Shown: piece by piece, positions 20,301-30,987 of the stretch
Numbering within the stretch: the first letter of the stretch is position 1
How the letters are laid out: each line of letters opens with the position of its first letter
From: Brachionus koreanus
Lineage: Eukaryota > Rotifera > Eurotatoria > Ploima > Brachionidae
Assembly (NCBI GenBank): GCA_016987375.1
Contig: PJRA01000508.1
Location: 631,227-695,226, forward strand
Reading direction: 5' to 3'
DNA length: 64,000 nucleotides
Notes under the pieces: model-generated
Databases searched by the model: none
What the model was told of the DNA's origin: nothing
The model's input: the letters and a program-made list of their open reading frames with translations, nothing else
Translations under genes and position numbers: made by a program

Positions 20301-21850
20301 TTTTTCAGTCTTGGATTAAATAATTATCAAAGAATTAGAAATGTTTGAAATGGTTTTGAAACTAAGGAAATAAAAATTAAAATAAACATGTCTGTTTTGA
20401 ATTTTATGAACAGATTCTTTAGAACATAAATGAGTATGACTATTGTAAATGAAAGAAGAAAGATAGAAAGGATACTTTTGCTTCGAAATTTTTAATAAAA
20501 AAATTAGTAAAATCAAAAAATTATAATATCTTTCTTTTTTATCATCTAACAAAATAGTCTTGATTGTATATTTATAAGTTTAAAAAACTTTTAAAAAAAT
20601 TATATACTAAATTATATATTTAATATATAGAAGTGAATCTAGATTAAGATAATAGAAAAATAAGTGCCATTTATTTTGTTAAATATGCTTTTAATTGAAA
20701 AAAAATATAATTGGCGCCGAGTGACTATTCCTTTTATTCTTAATAGAGCTAAAATCTTTCATGCTTAATTTTTAAATATCAAGATATATATTAAAATAAA
20801 ATAAAATAAATTTGGGTTAATCTTTGGAGAAAGTGGTCAATTATATGACTTTGCGAGGTGAAAAGGTGAAAAACTGTCCATCACAATTTCATTTTTTCAC
20901 AAATAAAGTTGCAGATATATGGAATGCATTACACGAAGAGGTGATTAGAGCAAAAACGCTAAATAGTTTTAAGTAGAAATGGATGTTTGAATTGAGAAAA
21001 AAGAAGCGATTCCTATAGCTCATTAGAACTCTATTCGGACATGTTCCGAGTCGCAGTTCTACCAACAACTACTATTACTAAACCTATAATAACATCAAAT
21101 CTTTTTAATCTTTTAATTTTGAATATATTTAATAATATTACATTTTTAAATTGTTACTGTAAAATTTAAAACTAATTTTTTCCAATCCTTTCTTGTTCTT
21201 TTGTTTCTCTACCGTCCAAATTTAATTTTTTTCTTATGACGTTTTTTTTATAAAGAGCCAAGGAAGAAGAAAAAGATGAAGAAGAATTTATCTATTTTTA
21301 AATTTATCTGATTAAGGTGATTAAATATTAAAAAAAACACTAAAAACCTCTGCTAAAGCTGTTGATGAGAGCTTGGAACTGCTATTACCACTTGACATAG
21401 AATCAGGAACAATTGTGTTTTCAACAGTTGACGTAAAATTGTGTCTTGGTTCTAGAAGTTTTTTGATCCCTGCAGTTTCTGATTTTTCACTGATTTCACT
21501 TAAGAAAAATACAAAAGCATCCAAGTCACGAATATTTTTTCCTTTAAGTTCATTGTATTTTTGAGTAAAATCACTCGGATTAGGCGAATTATTTGCCAAT
21601 TTTGTGAGAGACTCATGCATTGGATTCTGAATAAAAAAAATTATCTAACAAAAAACAGAATAATTAATTACCAAAACAGGGTTAAATGGTGTCCGGTCTT
21701 TTTCCAAGTATGTCACAATTTTCAGCGCATCATTTTTTTTTAAACTAAACAGAGTGAAAAGGTCTATTCGATCAAACAAAAATAAAATTACCCGATAATT
21801 TCCGCTAGTTTGTCGACACGATTATGCAATTGAAACTCATGACCAGACAT
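14341..21850 (-). CDS. TUBGCP2: Gamma-tubulin complex protein 2, 9 coding exons
   Basis: Exons on the minus strand: 21850-21792, 21744-21672, 21626-21348, 18437-18150, 18104-17739, 17678-16850, 15294-15188, 15124-15054 and 14998-14341. They join in phase to about 909 residues (human GCP2 is 902). GCP2 pairs with GCP3 in the gamma-tubulin small complex that nucleates microtubules at centrosomes and spindle poles. The N-terminus has 'MSGHEFQLHNRVDKLAEII', 'YLEKDRTPFNPVL' and 'KYNELKGKNIRDLDAFVFFL', matching the GCP2-specific extension. Grip1 follows: 'VDDLLNCMSGFEGKFI' across a 45 bp intron, 'RILPVCSHYS', 'GNLSLQKLWYYVNP'. Grip2 has 'LDAFVLDYAIKWPLSLIIN', 'LFRHLFLMKHVERQL', 'LRQRMLNFVQNFLNYM' and 'HHAKFLDTCLRDC'. 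The 2.9 kb intron 18438-21347 joins GAG|GTTTTT to AG|ATG and holds transposon debris; its donor is the least certain splice site. Confidence 0.9.
15345..15440. repeat. AT-rich hairpin in a TUBGCP2 intron
   Basis: An arm reading ATTTTCATTTATTTCAA faces TTGAAATAAATGAATGAAAAT across a short loop containing GCTTTTAAGGCG. It could be a decayed snap-back element. Confidence 0.5.
15695..16399. mobile_element. 705 bp inverted-repeat DNA element (MITE-like) in a TUBGCP2 intron
   Basis: The ends form a perfect 26 bp inverted repeat: GTATATATTTTATGGTGTAC... at 15695-15720 and its complement at 16374-16399. Inside the left end the motif (G)TACTTAAAAATAAT recurs at least four times (15711-15910). Inverted versions (AAGTACTCAAAAA, AAAGTACTTGAAAA) lie inside the right end, the pattern of subterminal transposase-binding sites. 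The centre holds one short open frame (16069-16215). No transposase is present, so it would be non-autonomous. Flanking ACTAAA-like sequences could be a target duplication, but they are not cleanly adjacent. Confidence 0.8.
16069..16215 (+). CDS. Short acidic/Gln-rich frame inside the 705 bp element
   Basis: 48 codons starting 'MENEEDSCSTEYLDHRKDD' and ending in a Gln/His-rich then hydrophobic tail. It is acidic at first, like the N-terminus of some transposases, so it may be the leftover first exon of an autonomous ancestor. Chance is also possible for a frame of this length. Confidence 0.25.
   Translation: MENEEDSCSTEYLDHRKDDTTNDVDEANKNRIHQHQQQKSSDFILIFY
18950..19500 (+). mobile_element. 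Mariner transposase remnant in the TUBGCP2 intron
   Basis: The 5' part encodes the helix-turn-helix segment 'VRRIQNCFEKLNGGNMSLQR' and the 3' part the C-terminal core 'KMAKLEELVGVQLLP', then (after a frame change) 'HPTYCPELSISGYHLFRSM' and 'AHFIKGQNFPNKDLF'. These are classical mariner signatures (H-P-x-Y-S-P-D-L-x-x-x-D-Y-H-L-F-R). The middle of the gene is deleted and stops are present, so it is inactive. A similar C-terminal fragment lies at 56390-56690. Confidence 0.88.
19911..20251. mobile_element. Palindromic MITE (long imperfect inverted repeats)
   Basis: The two halves are imperfect complements over about 110 bp. The outer ends read GCATTGTGAATTTTGG then poly-CAAAAA tracts, and the inner ends read GTATCAACTGATACA. 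A related right arm occurs at 48666-48767 and 63440-63564. No coding capacity; lies in the 2.9 kb TUBGCP2 intron. Confidence 0.78.
20820..21080 (+). mobile_element. LINE 3'-end fragment in the TUBGCP2 intron
   Basis: Reads 'FFTNKVADIWNALHEEVIRA' and 'KTLNSFK', the conserved end of CR1/jockey-type ORF2 (F.NRVV..WN.LP.EVV.A.S..SFK). It ends with AACAACTACTATTACTA, resembling the 3' tail of the LINE at 9545-11110. Truncated and inactive. Confidence 0.75.
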
Positions 21851-22030
21851 TTTTTTTTCAAATATTGAAATTAAAATTAAATTTGTCTAAATGTTATCTT
21901 TGATTTTAATATTTTTTTGCAGTTTTTTTCATACTCACTCAAAATTAGTCTTTAAGTCTCGTCAAGTTTAAAAAATAAAACTGAAGCGCTTTTTTTATGT
22001 AAATTCAAAGAAAAAAAACTAAATGAAAAA
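21851..22030. promoter_or_regulatory. Shared divergent promoter region TUBGCP2 / MSH6
   Basis: Only 180 bp separate the two start codons, which face away from each other. This interval must contain both 5' UTRs and probably a bidirectional promoter. No TATA-like element stands out from the A/T background. Confidence 0.6.
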
Positions 22031-25000
22031 ATGTCCAATACATTGCTAAATTATTTTAAAAAAGCGGATAACTCTATCCGATCACCATTGCCAGTAAAAA
22101 AAGAAAAAGAAATCAATTCACCTAAATTGGATAAAGAAAATTTTAAACCTAAAAATGAGCCAGAACAAATGGACACTGATTTGTATGATGATGAGATTAT
22201 TACAAGATCAAGGCCTCAATTGAAAAAAGAACCTTTAGATTCACCAAGAGTAAAGCGAAAGCGTTTAATGATCGCATCCGATTCTGATTCTGAACCAGAG
22301 ACCAAGCCAAAAACGAAAAAAAAACCTGAATCTTCTCCTGAGTTTGAAGCAAAATCTGACTCAGATGGTTACGATGATAGCTTTATTGATGACGATGAAG
22401 AAGACGAGCCCAAGCCGAAAAAAAAGACACTGTCGAATAAAGCAGTAAATTCGCCGAAAACTCCAAAGTCGCGCGCTGGCAAAACCAAGCCCGAAACACC
22501 TTCATCTACCAAAAAACCAAGTTTAAGCAGCTTTGCTGCTCCGACTGAAACCGATGGTCCAATTGAGGGAAAATTTAAGCACTACAATTACGAATTTTTA
22601 AAAGATGATAAAATTAAGTAATTTTTATATTAATTTATTTTTTATTTAAAAAGTTAATTTTCAAAAACAAAAAAGAGATTTGAATGGACGCACAAAAGAC
22701 GATCCGAACTACGATCCAAGAACTTTGTTGGTTCCAGAAAGTTTCAAAAAAACAATTACACCGGTAAGAAAATTTTTTTTTACACATTTTAAAGCTAAAT
22801 TTAGCTTTAAATTTTGTCTATTAGCCTAAAAAAAATAAAATTATTTTTACATGTTGATTTTTTTCGGTAGTAAAAAAAATTAAATTCAATTGTATAAATA
22901 TTGAAAGTTAAATCAAATTTATTGTTGAATAATATTAAAGTTTTAACATGACATATTTACATGTATTTTAATAGTTGGACGGTTTTTATCAAAGAAAAAA
23001 TTAAAGAAGCATTTTATTAGCATTCATTTTTAAAATCATTAATTTTCAACTTTAAAATTTCTCGTATTTGAAACTAAGTACATTTGGCTGAAAAAGAGGA
23101 CTAAGTTTCCAAACTTAGGACCATGAGGATCATCCCATAATGCCAGGGTTTATAACCCAAGCTTTGTTTTAAAAAAAAATAGTTTATTGATTCATAATTG
23201 ATTTATGCAACAAAATCAAAGATGTTTTGCTTAAATTTGAGAATCTACTTCTAGCTTTTCACATCGTCTCGTTTTGTTTTATTCATTGCTAAATTTGTTT
23301 ATTTGTAAATCTCAAGAATATTCCTATTTATTTTAGATACTAGATTCGTTGCTTGATAAAATCACAAAATAAAAATTCTAGTTAATATATTCTGTTAAAA
23401 AAAATCTAATTTATTTGAAAAAAAAATTTTGTTGATTTTGTGGAGTAATAAATTTTTTAGCGTTAAAATCTTCTTTTTAGGCAAAATCATAATCATTCTT
23501 ATTCAACACAGATATTCACAAAAGATCTTTTTGCTTGCTTCATTTAGTTATTATTAGAAAAAATAATTGCCAAACTTTTGACTATAGCTTTCGTTTGAAC
23601 CAACTAACAGCAAAAAAGTAAAAAAAAATTAAAGATTTGTAAAAATATCAAATAGAAAAAAATTGATATCTATTTTGATTTGGATAGCTTAAATATATTA
23701 TTATCGAATTGTTTATTTTTTAATTTCAATTAATTTTTTTATCTTTTGAATGACACGGCTATTGAAATTTAAAATTCCAAGACATTAGGCATTTAAAATG
23801 TATTTTAATTTTGTCGATGTAAAACAAATTTAAAATTTTTTGAAAAATATTTTTTTTTCATTAAAAATTTTTTCGCTTTACTATTTAACTATAACAAATT
23901 TGTCATAAGGTTTAACATCAATCCTGAATGAAATGGTTAGGTGTTATTTAAGGGAAAAAGGGCGCAACAAAGTATTTTGCAATGTGTTTTTGTATTTTTT
24001 AACATACATTTTATTATATTAATATTTAATTTTAAAATATCAAATTCACATGACTGTAAAAATCGAAATTCAGATTAGGTTTATCACATAATTACAAGTC
24101 ATATTTGATTGTAACGATTAGCTCATAATCCAGAATCTGGGACCAAAGTTTTTGTTAAAGCAAAGATAACTCTTATAGAGCCACAGTTTTTTAAAAAATC
24201 GAATTCCTCAAGGAAAATTCTTAATTAAGAATATTTTTTTGAGTTTTTTATTTAAAAATTGATAAAATAGATTTATTTTATTTGTTTTCTGTACTAAAAA
24301 AATAAAAAATAAATAAATATATGATTAAAATCAAAATAAAGTTAAATAAAATAAAATAAAATATACTAAAAATATTTTTTAAAAAATAGAAAAATAGATA
24401 TAATGAAATAGAGTTGTATCTAACTATCTGATGTATCAGGGAAAAAATTAGAAAAAGTTAAGTAGCAATTACACAATGGAGTAGGATATTCGATATATCT
24501 TGATTCGAAACCTTCTTATGGTTTGATCGTAAGGTCAAATGTTTAGTTTTTATGGTTTGTTTGATAATATGTTCTTTAGACCCTAATTGCTTAATTCCTG
24601 TATTAAACTAAAAAACTTGATTTTGATTAAGACCCAACTATTAAAACTAAACATGTAGTTCGAGCATGTGCCGTAAGCTTAGAATGATTTGACTTGAGCG
24701 AAATTGTTTAGTGTATCTTAGTATAGTTAAAGTCTAAAAAGTTAATAATAAATCAAAATTTTTAATAAAATATTTTTGATATTTTAATTTTTCAATTCAA
24801 ATTTAAATTAGCCATCCTAAAGATTAATAAAAGGAAATGAGATTAGTTATAAAATAAAATTAATAAATATTTTTTTTTTTTAATTTCTAAACATTTTAAT
24901 GATATAATTTTTTTACAAATGATTGTAGGGTCTTCGACAATGGTGGGACTTAAAACAACGAAATTTCGATGTGCTTTTATTTTTCAAAGTTGGTAAATTT

Positions 25001-27791
25001 TACGAATTGTACCACATGGACGCCGTAATTGCGGTTAAAGAGCTCGGATTGACTTTTATGAAAGGAGACTATGCACATTGTGGATTTCCGGAAGTTGCCT
25101 TAAGTCGTTTTGCAGATGCATTGGTATCCAAAGGCTACAAAGTTGGTCGAGTTGAACAAACCGAAACACCTGACATGATGACTGAACGAGTGAAAAAAAC
25201 TCGCGAAGATAAAACTGTACGACGAGAGATATGTCGCATTACTACGCCAGGAACCAAGACTTTCAATCTTTTAGATGGAGAAATTTCAAATGCTTTCAGT
25301 CAATATCTCTTTTCTCTCATAGAAAAAGTTGTTTTAAATCAAGAGAAAAAAAGTCGAATTTTCGGCGTTTGTTTTGTGGACACAACATGTGGCAAAGTTC
25401 ATCTCGGTCAATTTGAAGACGATCGAAACTGCTCCAAGTTGAGAACCACTTTAGCTCACTATCCACCAGCTCACATAATTTATGAACGAAATAACATTAC
25501 AAAAGAAACCAAGAGTATTATAGATTACCAGAACGGTATTAAAGAGGCCTTAAATCACGAAAAAGAAATGTACACAGCATCAACTTTGCTTAGAATGCTA
25601 ACAGAAAGTGAATATTTCAAAGAAAAAGGAGAATTTGAATGGCCCGAACAATTTAAAAATGTTCTAAGCGACCATGATTCTCTTGGTCTAACTGCCAAGT
25701 CCGATTTCGAATTAGCTGTAAATGCAATGGGTGGTATTTTGTGGTGTCTTAAAAAATGTCTTATTGATCATGAAATTTTATCAATGAAAAATTTTGAAAT
25801 TTATAGTCCAGTTGATAATTTAATAACCACTGAAATAAAAAAAACTGACTTAAAAAATACTTTTTCCAAACAAAAATACATGGTTCTTGATTCTATTTCA
25901 TTGGCAAATCTTGAAATATTTGAGAATAACTTTGATCAAACTCAATCAGGAACTCTTTACGAAAAATTAGATTTTTGTAACACTTTGTTCGGAAAGAGAT
26001 TATTGAAATACTGGTTAGTTAATCCTTTATGCGACCAAGAGTCCATTAATGATCGTCTAGATGCCATTGAGGATTTAAGAAGCATAGAAGATAAACTAGG
26101 CTTTGTTACCGAGCAACTTAAGAGTTTGCCTGATTTGGAAAGACTCATCACTAAGATACATCAGTTGGGTAATGTGGGAAAAGACCATCCAGAAACTAGA
26201 GCTATTATGTATGAAAATGACACTTATAGCAAGAAAAAGGTCGAAGATTTTTTGACCATTTTGACAGGATTTGGCAACGCTTCCAAACTTTTTCATTCGA
26301 TGAAAGAGTTTGCACCCAAATCGAAGCTTTTAAAGACCATTTTGACAATCACTAAACCCGAAGAGGCTGCCAACAAACTCGGATTTCCATATTTAGATGA
26401 GCTGTTGGAGGTTTTCAAATCAAGTTTTGATGCTGATCTGGCTAGGAGCACTGGCAAAATAATTCCATCCGAGGGAGTTAACGAAGACTATGACATTGCT
26501 ATTTGTGATATCAAAAAGTGTGAGCGCGACTTTGAAAAGTATTTAAATGAGCAGAAAAAATATTTTAGTTGTACAATTAGCTATTTTGGCACAAGCCGAA
26601 ATCGCTATCAGCTAGAAATTCCGGAGCATCGATGCAAAAATTTGCCCGATGATTTCGAATTAACTTCGAGTAAAAAAGGTTTCAAGCGTTATTGGTCTTC
26701 AGATATAAAGTTGATGATTTCAAAATTGACAGATGCTGAGGATAGACGAGAAAAAGCTTTACGTGATACAATGAAATGTTTATTTAAAAAATTCGATGCA
26801 TACTATAATGTATGGAACAGAGCTGTGCAATGTTTGGCCATATTAGATGTACTGGTTAGTTTGACTCAATATGTTAGAAACTCCGAGTCAGACATGTGCC
26901 GACCCGAAATAGTAATTCTTGATGATAATTCAACGCCTTTTATTGATATTAGAAATGGTCGACATCCTTGTTTGGGCAAGACGCCTAGTGGCGACTTTAT
27001 TCCCAATGACTTGGTAATTGGTTGTCAAGATGCAAATAATAATTGGCAAAAAAATCCCTTGGTGATAGTAACAGGCCCGAATATGGGCGGAAAATCGACC
27101 TTGATGCGTCAAGTAGGCTTGATTGTCATACTAGCTCAAATGGGTTGCTTTGTTCCGGCTGAGAGCTGCCGAATAAGCCCAGTAGACAGAATATTCACAC
27201 GTATAGGTGCTAGTGATAAAATTATGGCTGGTGAGAGCACTTTCTATCTTGAACTTAGCGAAACAGCGTCAATTTTGCACCATGCCTCAAAACATTCATT
27301 GGTTTTGATGGACGAACTGGGCCGTGGTACAGCTACTTTTGATGGTACTGCAATAGCTTATAGTGTAGTTAAAGAATTAGCTCATAATATAAATTGTAGA
27401 ACACTTTTCTCTACTCATTATCATCATTTGGTTGAAGAATTTACAGACAAAGACAATGTTAGTATGGGTCATATGCAGTGTATGGTTAACGATGATGATC
27501 AAAGTATTACATTTTTATATAAATTTGGCGAAGGAGCATGTCCCAAAAGTCATGGTTTTAATGCTGCAAGACTGGCTGATATTCCGGAAGACATAATAAA
27601 ATTGGGCTCGATTAAATCAGTTGAGTTTGAAAATTTTACTAAAAAAATTCAACTATTAAAGTAATTTTATATTATTTGAGTTTTATTTATTTTTTTTAAT
27701 TTATTTCATTTTCTAAAGAAAAGTGATACATTTGAAAAAAAAAGATGAAATTTTGGACATTACCGAAAAGTTCAAATCTTTAACACATTGA
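22031..27791 (+). CDS. MSH6: DNA mismatch repair protein MSH6, 4 exons
   Basis: Exons 22031-22617, 22676-22763, 24929-27660 and 27719-27791 join to about 1159 residues. MSH6 pairs with MSH2 (MutS-alpha) to recognise base mismatches and small loops. The N-terminus 'MSNTLLNYFKK' is a PCNA-interacting (PIP-type) motif, followed by a long acidic, Ser/Pro/Lys-rich linker. The mismatch-binding Phe-X-Glu is F-Y-E at about residues 249-251 ('KVGKFYELYHMDA'). The ATPase has Walker A 'GPNMGGKST' (about 941-949), the signature region 'ESTFYLELSETASILHHAS' and Walker B 'LVLMDELGRGTATFDG'. The last exon is 73 nt and completes the C-terminal helices. Shorter than human MSH6 (1360), mostly because no PWWP domain is seen between the PIP motif and the core. 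Intron 2 (2165 bp) holds no recognisable gene. Confidence 0.95.
22764..24928 (+). other. Large MSH6 intron 2
   Basis: 2165 bp of AT-rich DNA between GTAAGA and TTGTAG. A weak B-box-like stretch (GATTCGAAACC near 24510) is the only oddity. Confidence 0.7.
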
Positions 27792-29337
27792 AGAAGCTAA
27801 AGAATTAATTCTTAAATTTTTTGTACAATTATCGATTTTTTTTCCAAGCAATTTCAAGTTCCGAATTATTTTAAGAATTTATTTTAAATCCAAATATCAT
27901 TTTGTCTCAATTTACATTGAATTAATTGATTGCTGATTTTTTTTTAAATTATGATAAAAAAATATACTAGAAATAATAATTTTAAAAAATTATCTATTAA
28001 TTATTCATTTATTAATTAGCCCTTAGCAAAAATTTTTTTATACCCATTTAAATTGAATTATTTGTGCTAAAAAATTTATCAAAAATTAACCTTTAAGTCA
28101 CTCATTGATCTGTTTTAATCCAGGCGATGAGAAACAAAGAATTTTCCAAAATTAAAATTGATTTTTTTTGAATAAAAGTAAAGTTAGGGTTAAAAAACAA
28201 TGTTTAACAAGCATAAACAATACACAATTTTGATAATTAAATTTGTCGCAATTATCCTTCACGTTTCAGTATTTTTAATATCTTTGGACAAAGAATTTTG
28301 ATAGAAATTAATTTTTGAAATCAAAAGACTTCAATTTTTAATAATAATATTAATTTTTTGAGTTGAAATATAAAAAAAATATATATATATCTTTGTTTTG
28401 TGAAGGCTAAAAAAACGAAATTAAAATTTTCTGTATAAAATCTCTATTTAATTCGTCTGTCTAATTAAAGGTAAATTTTATTATTCAAATTACACACGAC
28501 TGTCAATTTGGTTTGATAGTTTAGACTTAAAAAATATCAGGTTTTTTGGAATTCTTCAAATTCTTTTAAATGATCTACTACTTTAAAGGCTTAACTTGAG
28601 CATTAAGTTTTTGGTCTAAAAATTAGGAATCTTCAAGTCGCTTTTGTAAATTTTTCTTTTTTTTAGTTCACAAAAATCATGATGTTTTACTATTTCTATT
28701 TAAAAGATAATAAATAAATTAAAAAGTTCATTTTAATTAACATTTTTTTTAATTAACAACAATCTTGAAGAAAACAAAGCTTGCTGAATAGTGTCGTATA
28801 ATTTGTTTTGAAAAAAAAAATTGACTGATACGAATTTATGCTATATTGGTCTTTACTTTGACAAATCACGTGTGCTTATGCCATGTTTAGATTGTGTGAT
28901 CACCATTTTGCTCCAAATAAAAAAATTTTTTCATAGCTTATTGAATTTTTTTAACAATTCATCACTGTTTTTAATTGTATTTTAGTAAATAATGTAAATT
29001 TTGTAAATTTGACAATTTGTTTGAATATTTTTACAGAAAAATTCATGCATTAATTAAATATTTCATTCTATATTTTACTAAAGAAGAAAAAATTTTTTGT
29101 TAATTAATTTAAAAAATTGAGTTTTAGAACCATTTTCTAGAAAGGTAAATTTAAATAAATTATGATCGTTTCTGAAAATCGCGACAACTAATTTTTGAGT
29201 TAATTAAAAAACAAAGCAAAATAGTACAAAAAAATAAAAGAAACTCAATTAAGTTTAAAAATTGTTTTATGTTCTATTGCATAAAAATTGTCTTTTTCAT
29301 TCAATTAATACTTTTTTCATCTAGCAGCAAAAACTAA
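27792..29337. other. AT-rich intergenic DNA
   Basis: No gene or repeat recognised over about 1.5 kb; includes MSH6 3' flank and the acyltransferase promoter. Confidence 0.5.
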
Positions 29338-30987
29338 ATGGATTTTTATCCACCATTGAATTTAGATCAAATTTTTGACAAGACAATTAACGATTTTGCT
29401 TTGACTAAGTTTGGTTTTTCAAAGTCACTTAACCGGAGCAAAAGTCATGCTAGTATAGATGTCAAAAATCCTAGCGATAATTTCATCAAATCGAAAAGCT
29501 TATGCCAAACCTCTCCCATCAGAATCTTGCGCAAATTGGGTCTGAATGAAAGAATATTTCATGGCTGCAGCGATATCAATCGAAACTACATTTATCGTAC
29601 TGTTATTATAAACACTAAAATAAACCTTTACAACAATGCTGATGTCATTTTTAAATCAGTAAATGAGTGGAAATCAATACACCCATTGCTTAGGTGTCGG
29701 GTTTTCACTTCTGATGAGAAATACTTTGCCTATGCCTCAGAGGAAACAATTAAAAGTAATTCAAATGTTAATTTATATCGCTATAAGTCAAATCACGTGA
29801 CTAGTTGTGACGACATTTGGAAGCTCCTAGTGGAAAGAGAGATGACACTGCCAATTAATGGAAAAAATGGTCTTTTATGGAGATTGACTTTTTTTCATGT
29901 TAAAACTGTTCCTAAAGTAGATTCTAGTGATTTCTATTATGCTGTTATTCTAACTTTTGACCATTCAATTATGGATGGTAGAAGCTCTTATTTTAGTCTG
30001 TTGCAATTGTTTTCTTTGATAGAAAACAATTATTTAAAAATTCAAAATAAGATTATTGAAAAGCCATTGTTGCCGGCCAAAGAGGATTTGTTCAAACAAA
30101 CATTTAATGAAAAGTTACAGATAAATTTCTATTCAAAAAGACCAGAGTTTTTGCTACATCAAAATTCAAATGCTTACATAAGACTGAAAAAGTTGAGTGC
30201 CGAAGAAGAGGCCAACGGCGTTATTTGTTCGCATGAAAATTATCCTGTTATAACAATAAAAGAATTGATACAAATATCCAAAGAAAACAATTCCAAATTT
30301 AGAAGTTTGATAATTCAAAAATTTGATTTAGATAAAATAGTTCAAAAATGCAAAGAGAATAGAGTTAAAGTAACAATGTTCTTGAATATGTGTCTTGTGC
30401 AAGCTGTGCGATTATTATATGAGAAATTTGATGATGAGCTTAATTATTTGATACATGAGGCAGTAATTCATTTCACTACGAATATTAGTGTAAGAGAATT
30501 TGAGGAATTTAGTAATCAAACTAGGGATACAAATGAGACAATTGGATGCTATATTAGTCTCGCATTTTCCAGTTATGACAAGCCTATGAGCTATGGGACA
30601 AGAAATTGGGTGCACAATTTTTGGAATCTTTGTCAAAAAGAATCTGATGAATTTCACTCAAGACTAAAAAACAGAGAATTTATACATTCAATTCGATTAC
30701 CCAACAAAAAAAAAGAACTTAGTGAATTTCTTTATCATTTTGGTAATTCAAATCTTGGCATACTAGAGTCGTCTATTAGTGAAAAAAAATTGATTAAAGT
30801 TAAACAGACATTTGCTACGGGCAGATTTTCAAAAGAAAATTTTTTATGCTGGTTTACTAATTTAATGGCTACTATTGATGGTCAATTATGTTGGACAATT
30901 TCTTTTAATTCTTGTTTTATAAGTCAAGATATGATTAGTCTTTTAATAGAAAATCTAACTTGTATCATCAAAGAACTAATAAAATAA
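29338..30987 (+). CDS. Condensation-domain-type acyltransferase, single exon
   Basis: The frame encodes 549 residues. It belongs to the CoA-dependent acyltransferase superfamily (alcohol O-acetyltransferase / non-ribosomal peptide condensation-domain type). The catalytic HxxxDG is His209-Ser-Ile-Met-Asp213-Gly214 within 'LTFDHSIMDGRSSYFSLLQL'. Upstream 'WKSIHPLLRCRVF' matches the 'hP.Lr.r' segment, and near the C-terminus 'LCWTISFNSCFISQDMISLL' fits the closing strand. No carrier-protein or adenylation domain is present, so it is a stand-alone enzyme. The substrate cannot be told from sequence. There is no signal peptide. The ~60 N-terminal residues are Lys/Ser-rich and unassigned. The absence of introns in an intron-rich neighbourhood is notable. 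Confidence 0.75.
   Translation: MDFYPPLNLDQIFDKTINDFALTKFGFSKSLNRSKSHASIDVKNPSDNFIKSKSLCQTSPIRILRKLGLNERIFHGCSDINRNYIYRTVIINTKINLYNNADVIFKSVNEWKSIHPLLRCRVFTSDEKYFAYASEETIKSNSNVNLYRYKSNHVTSCDDIWKLLVEREMTLPINGKNGLLWRLTFFHVKTVPKVDSSDFYYAVILTFDHSIMDGRSSYFSLLQLFSLIENNYLKIQNKIIEKPLLPAKEDLFKQTFNEKLQINFYSKRPEFLLHQNSNAYIRLKKLSAEEEANGVICSHENYPVITIKELIQISKENNSKFRSLIIQKFDLDKIVQKCKENRVKVTMFLNMCLVQAVRLLYEKFDDELNYLIHEAVIHFTTNISVREFEEFSNQTRDTNETIGCYISLAFSSYDKPMSYGTRNWVHNFWNLCQKESDEFHSRLKNREFIHSIRLPNKKKELSEFLYHFGNSNLGILESSISEKKLIKVKQTFATGRFSKENFLCWFTNLMATIDGQLCWTISFNSCFISQDMISLLIENLTCIIKELIK

Noticed and set aside
20316..20552. 78-codon minus-strand frame in the TUBGCP2 intron
   Set aside because: Low-complexity A/T translation, no start context or similarity.
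24430..24560. Possible SINE in MSH6 intron 2 (B-box-like GATTCGAAACC)
   Set aside because: No convincing A box at the right distance and no second copy in the window.
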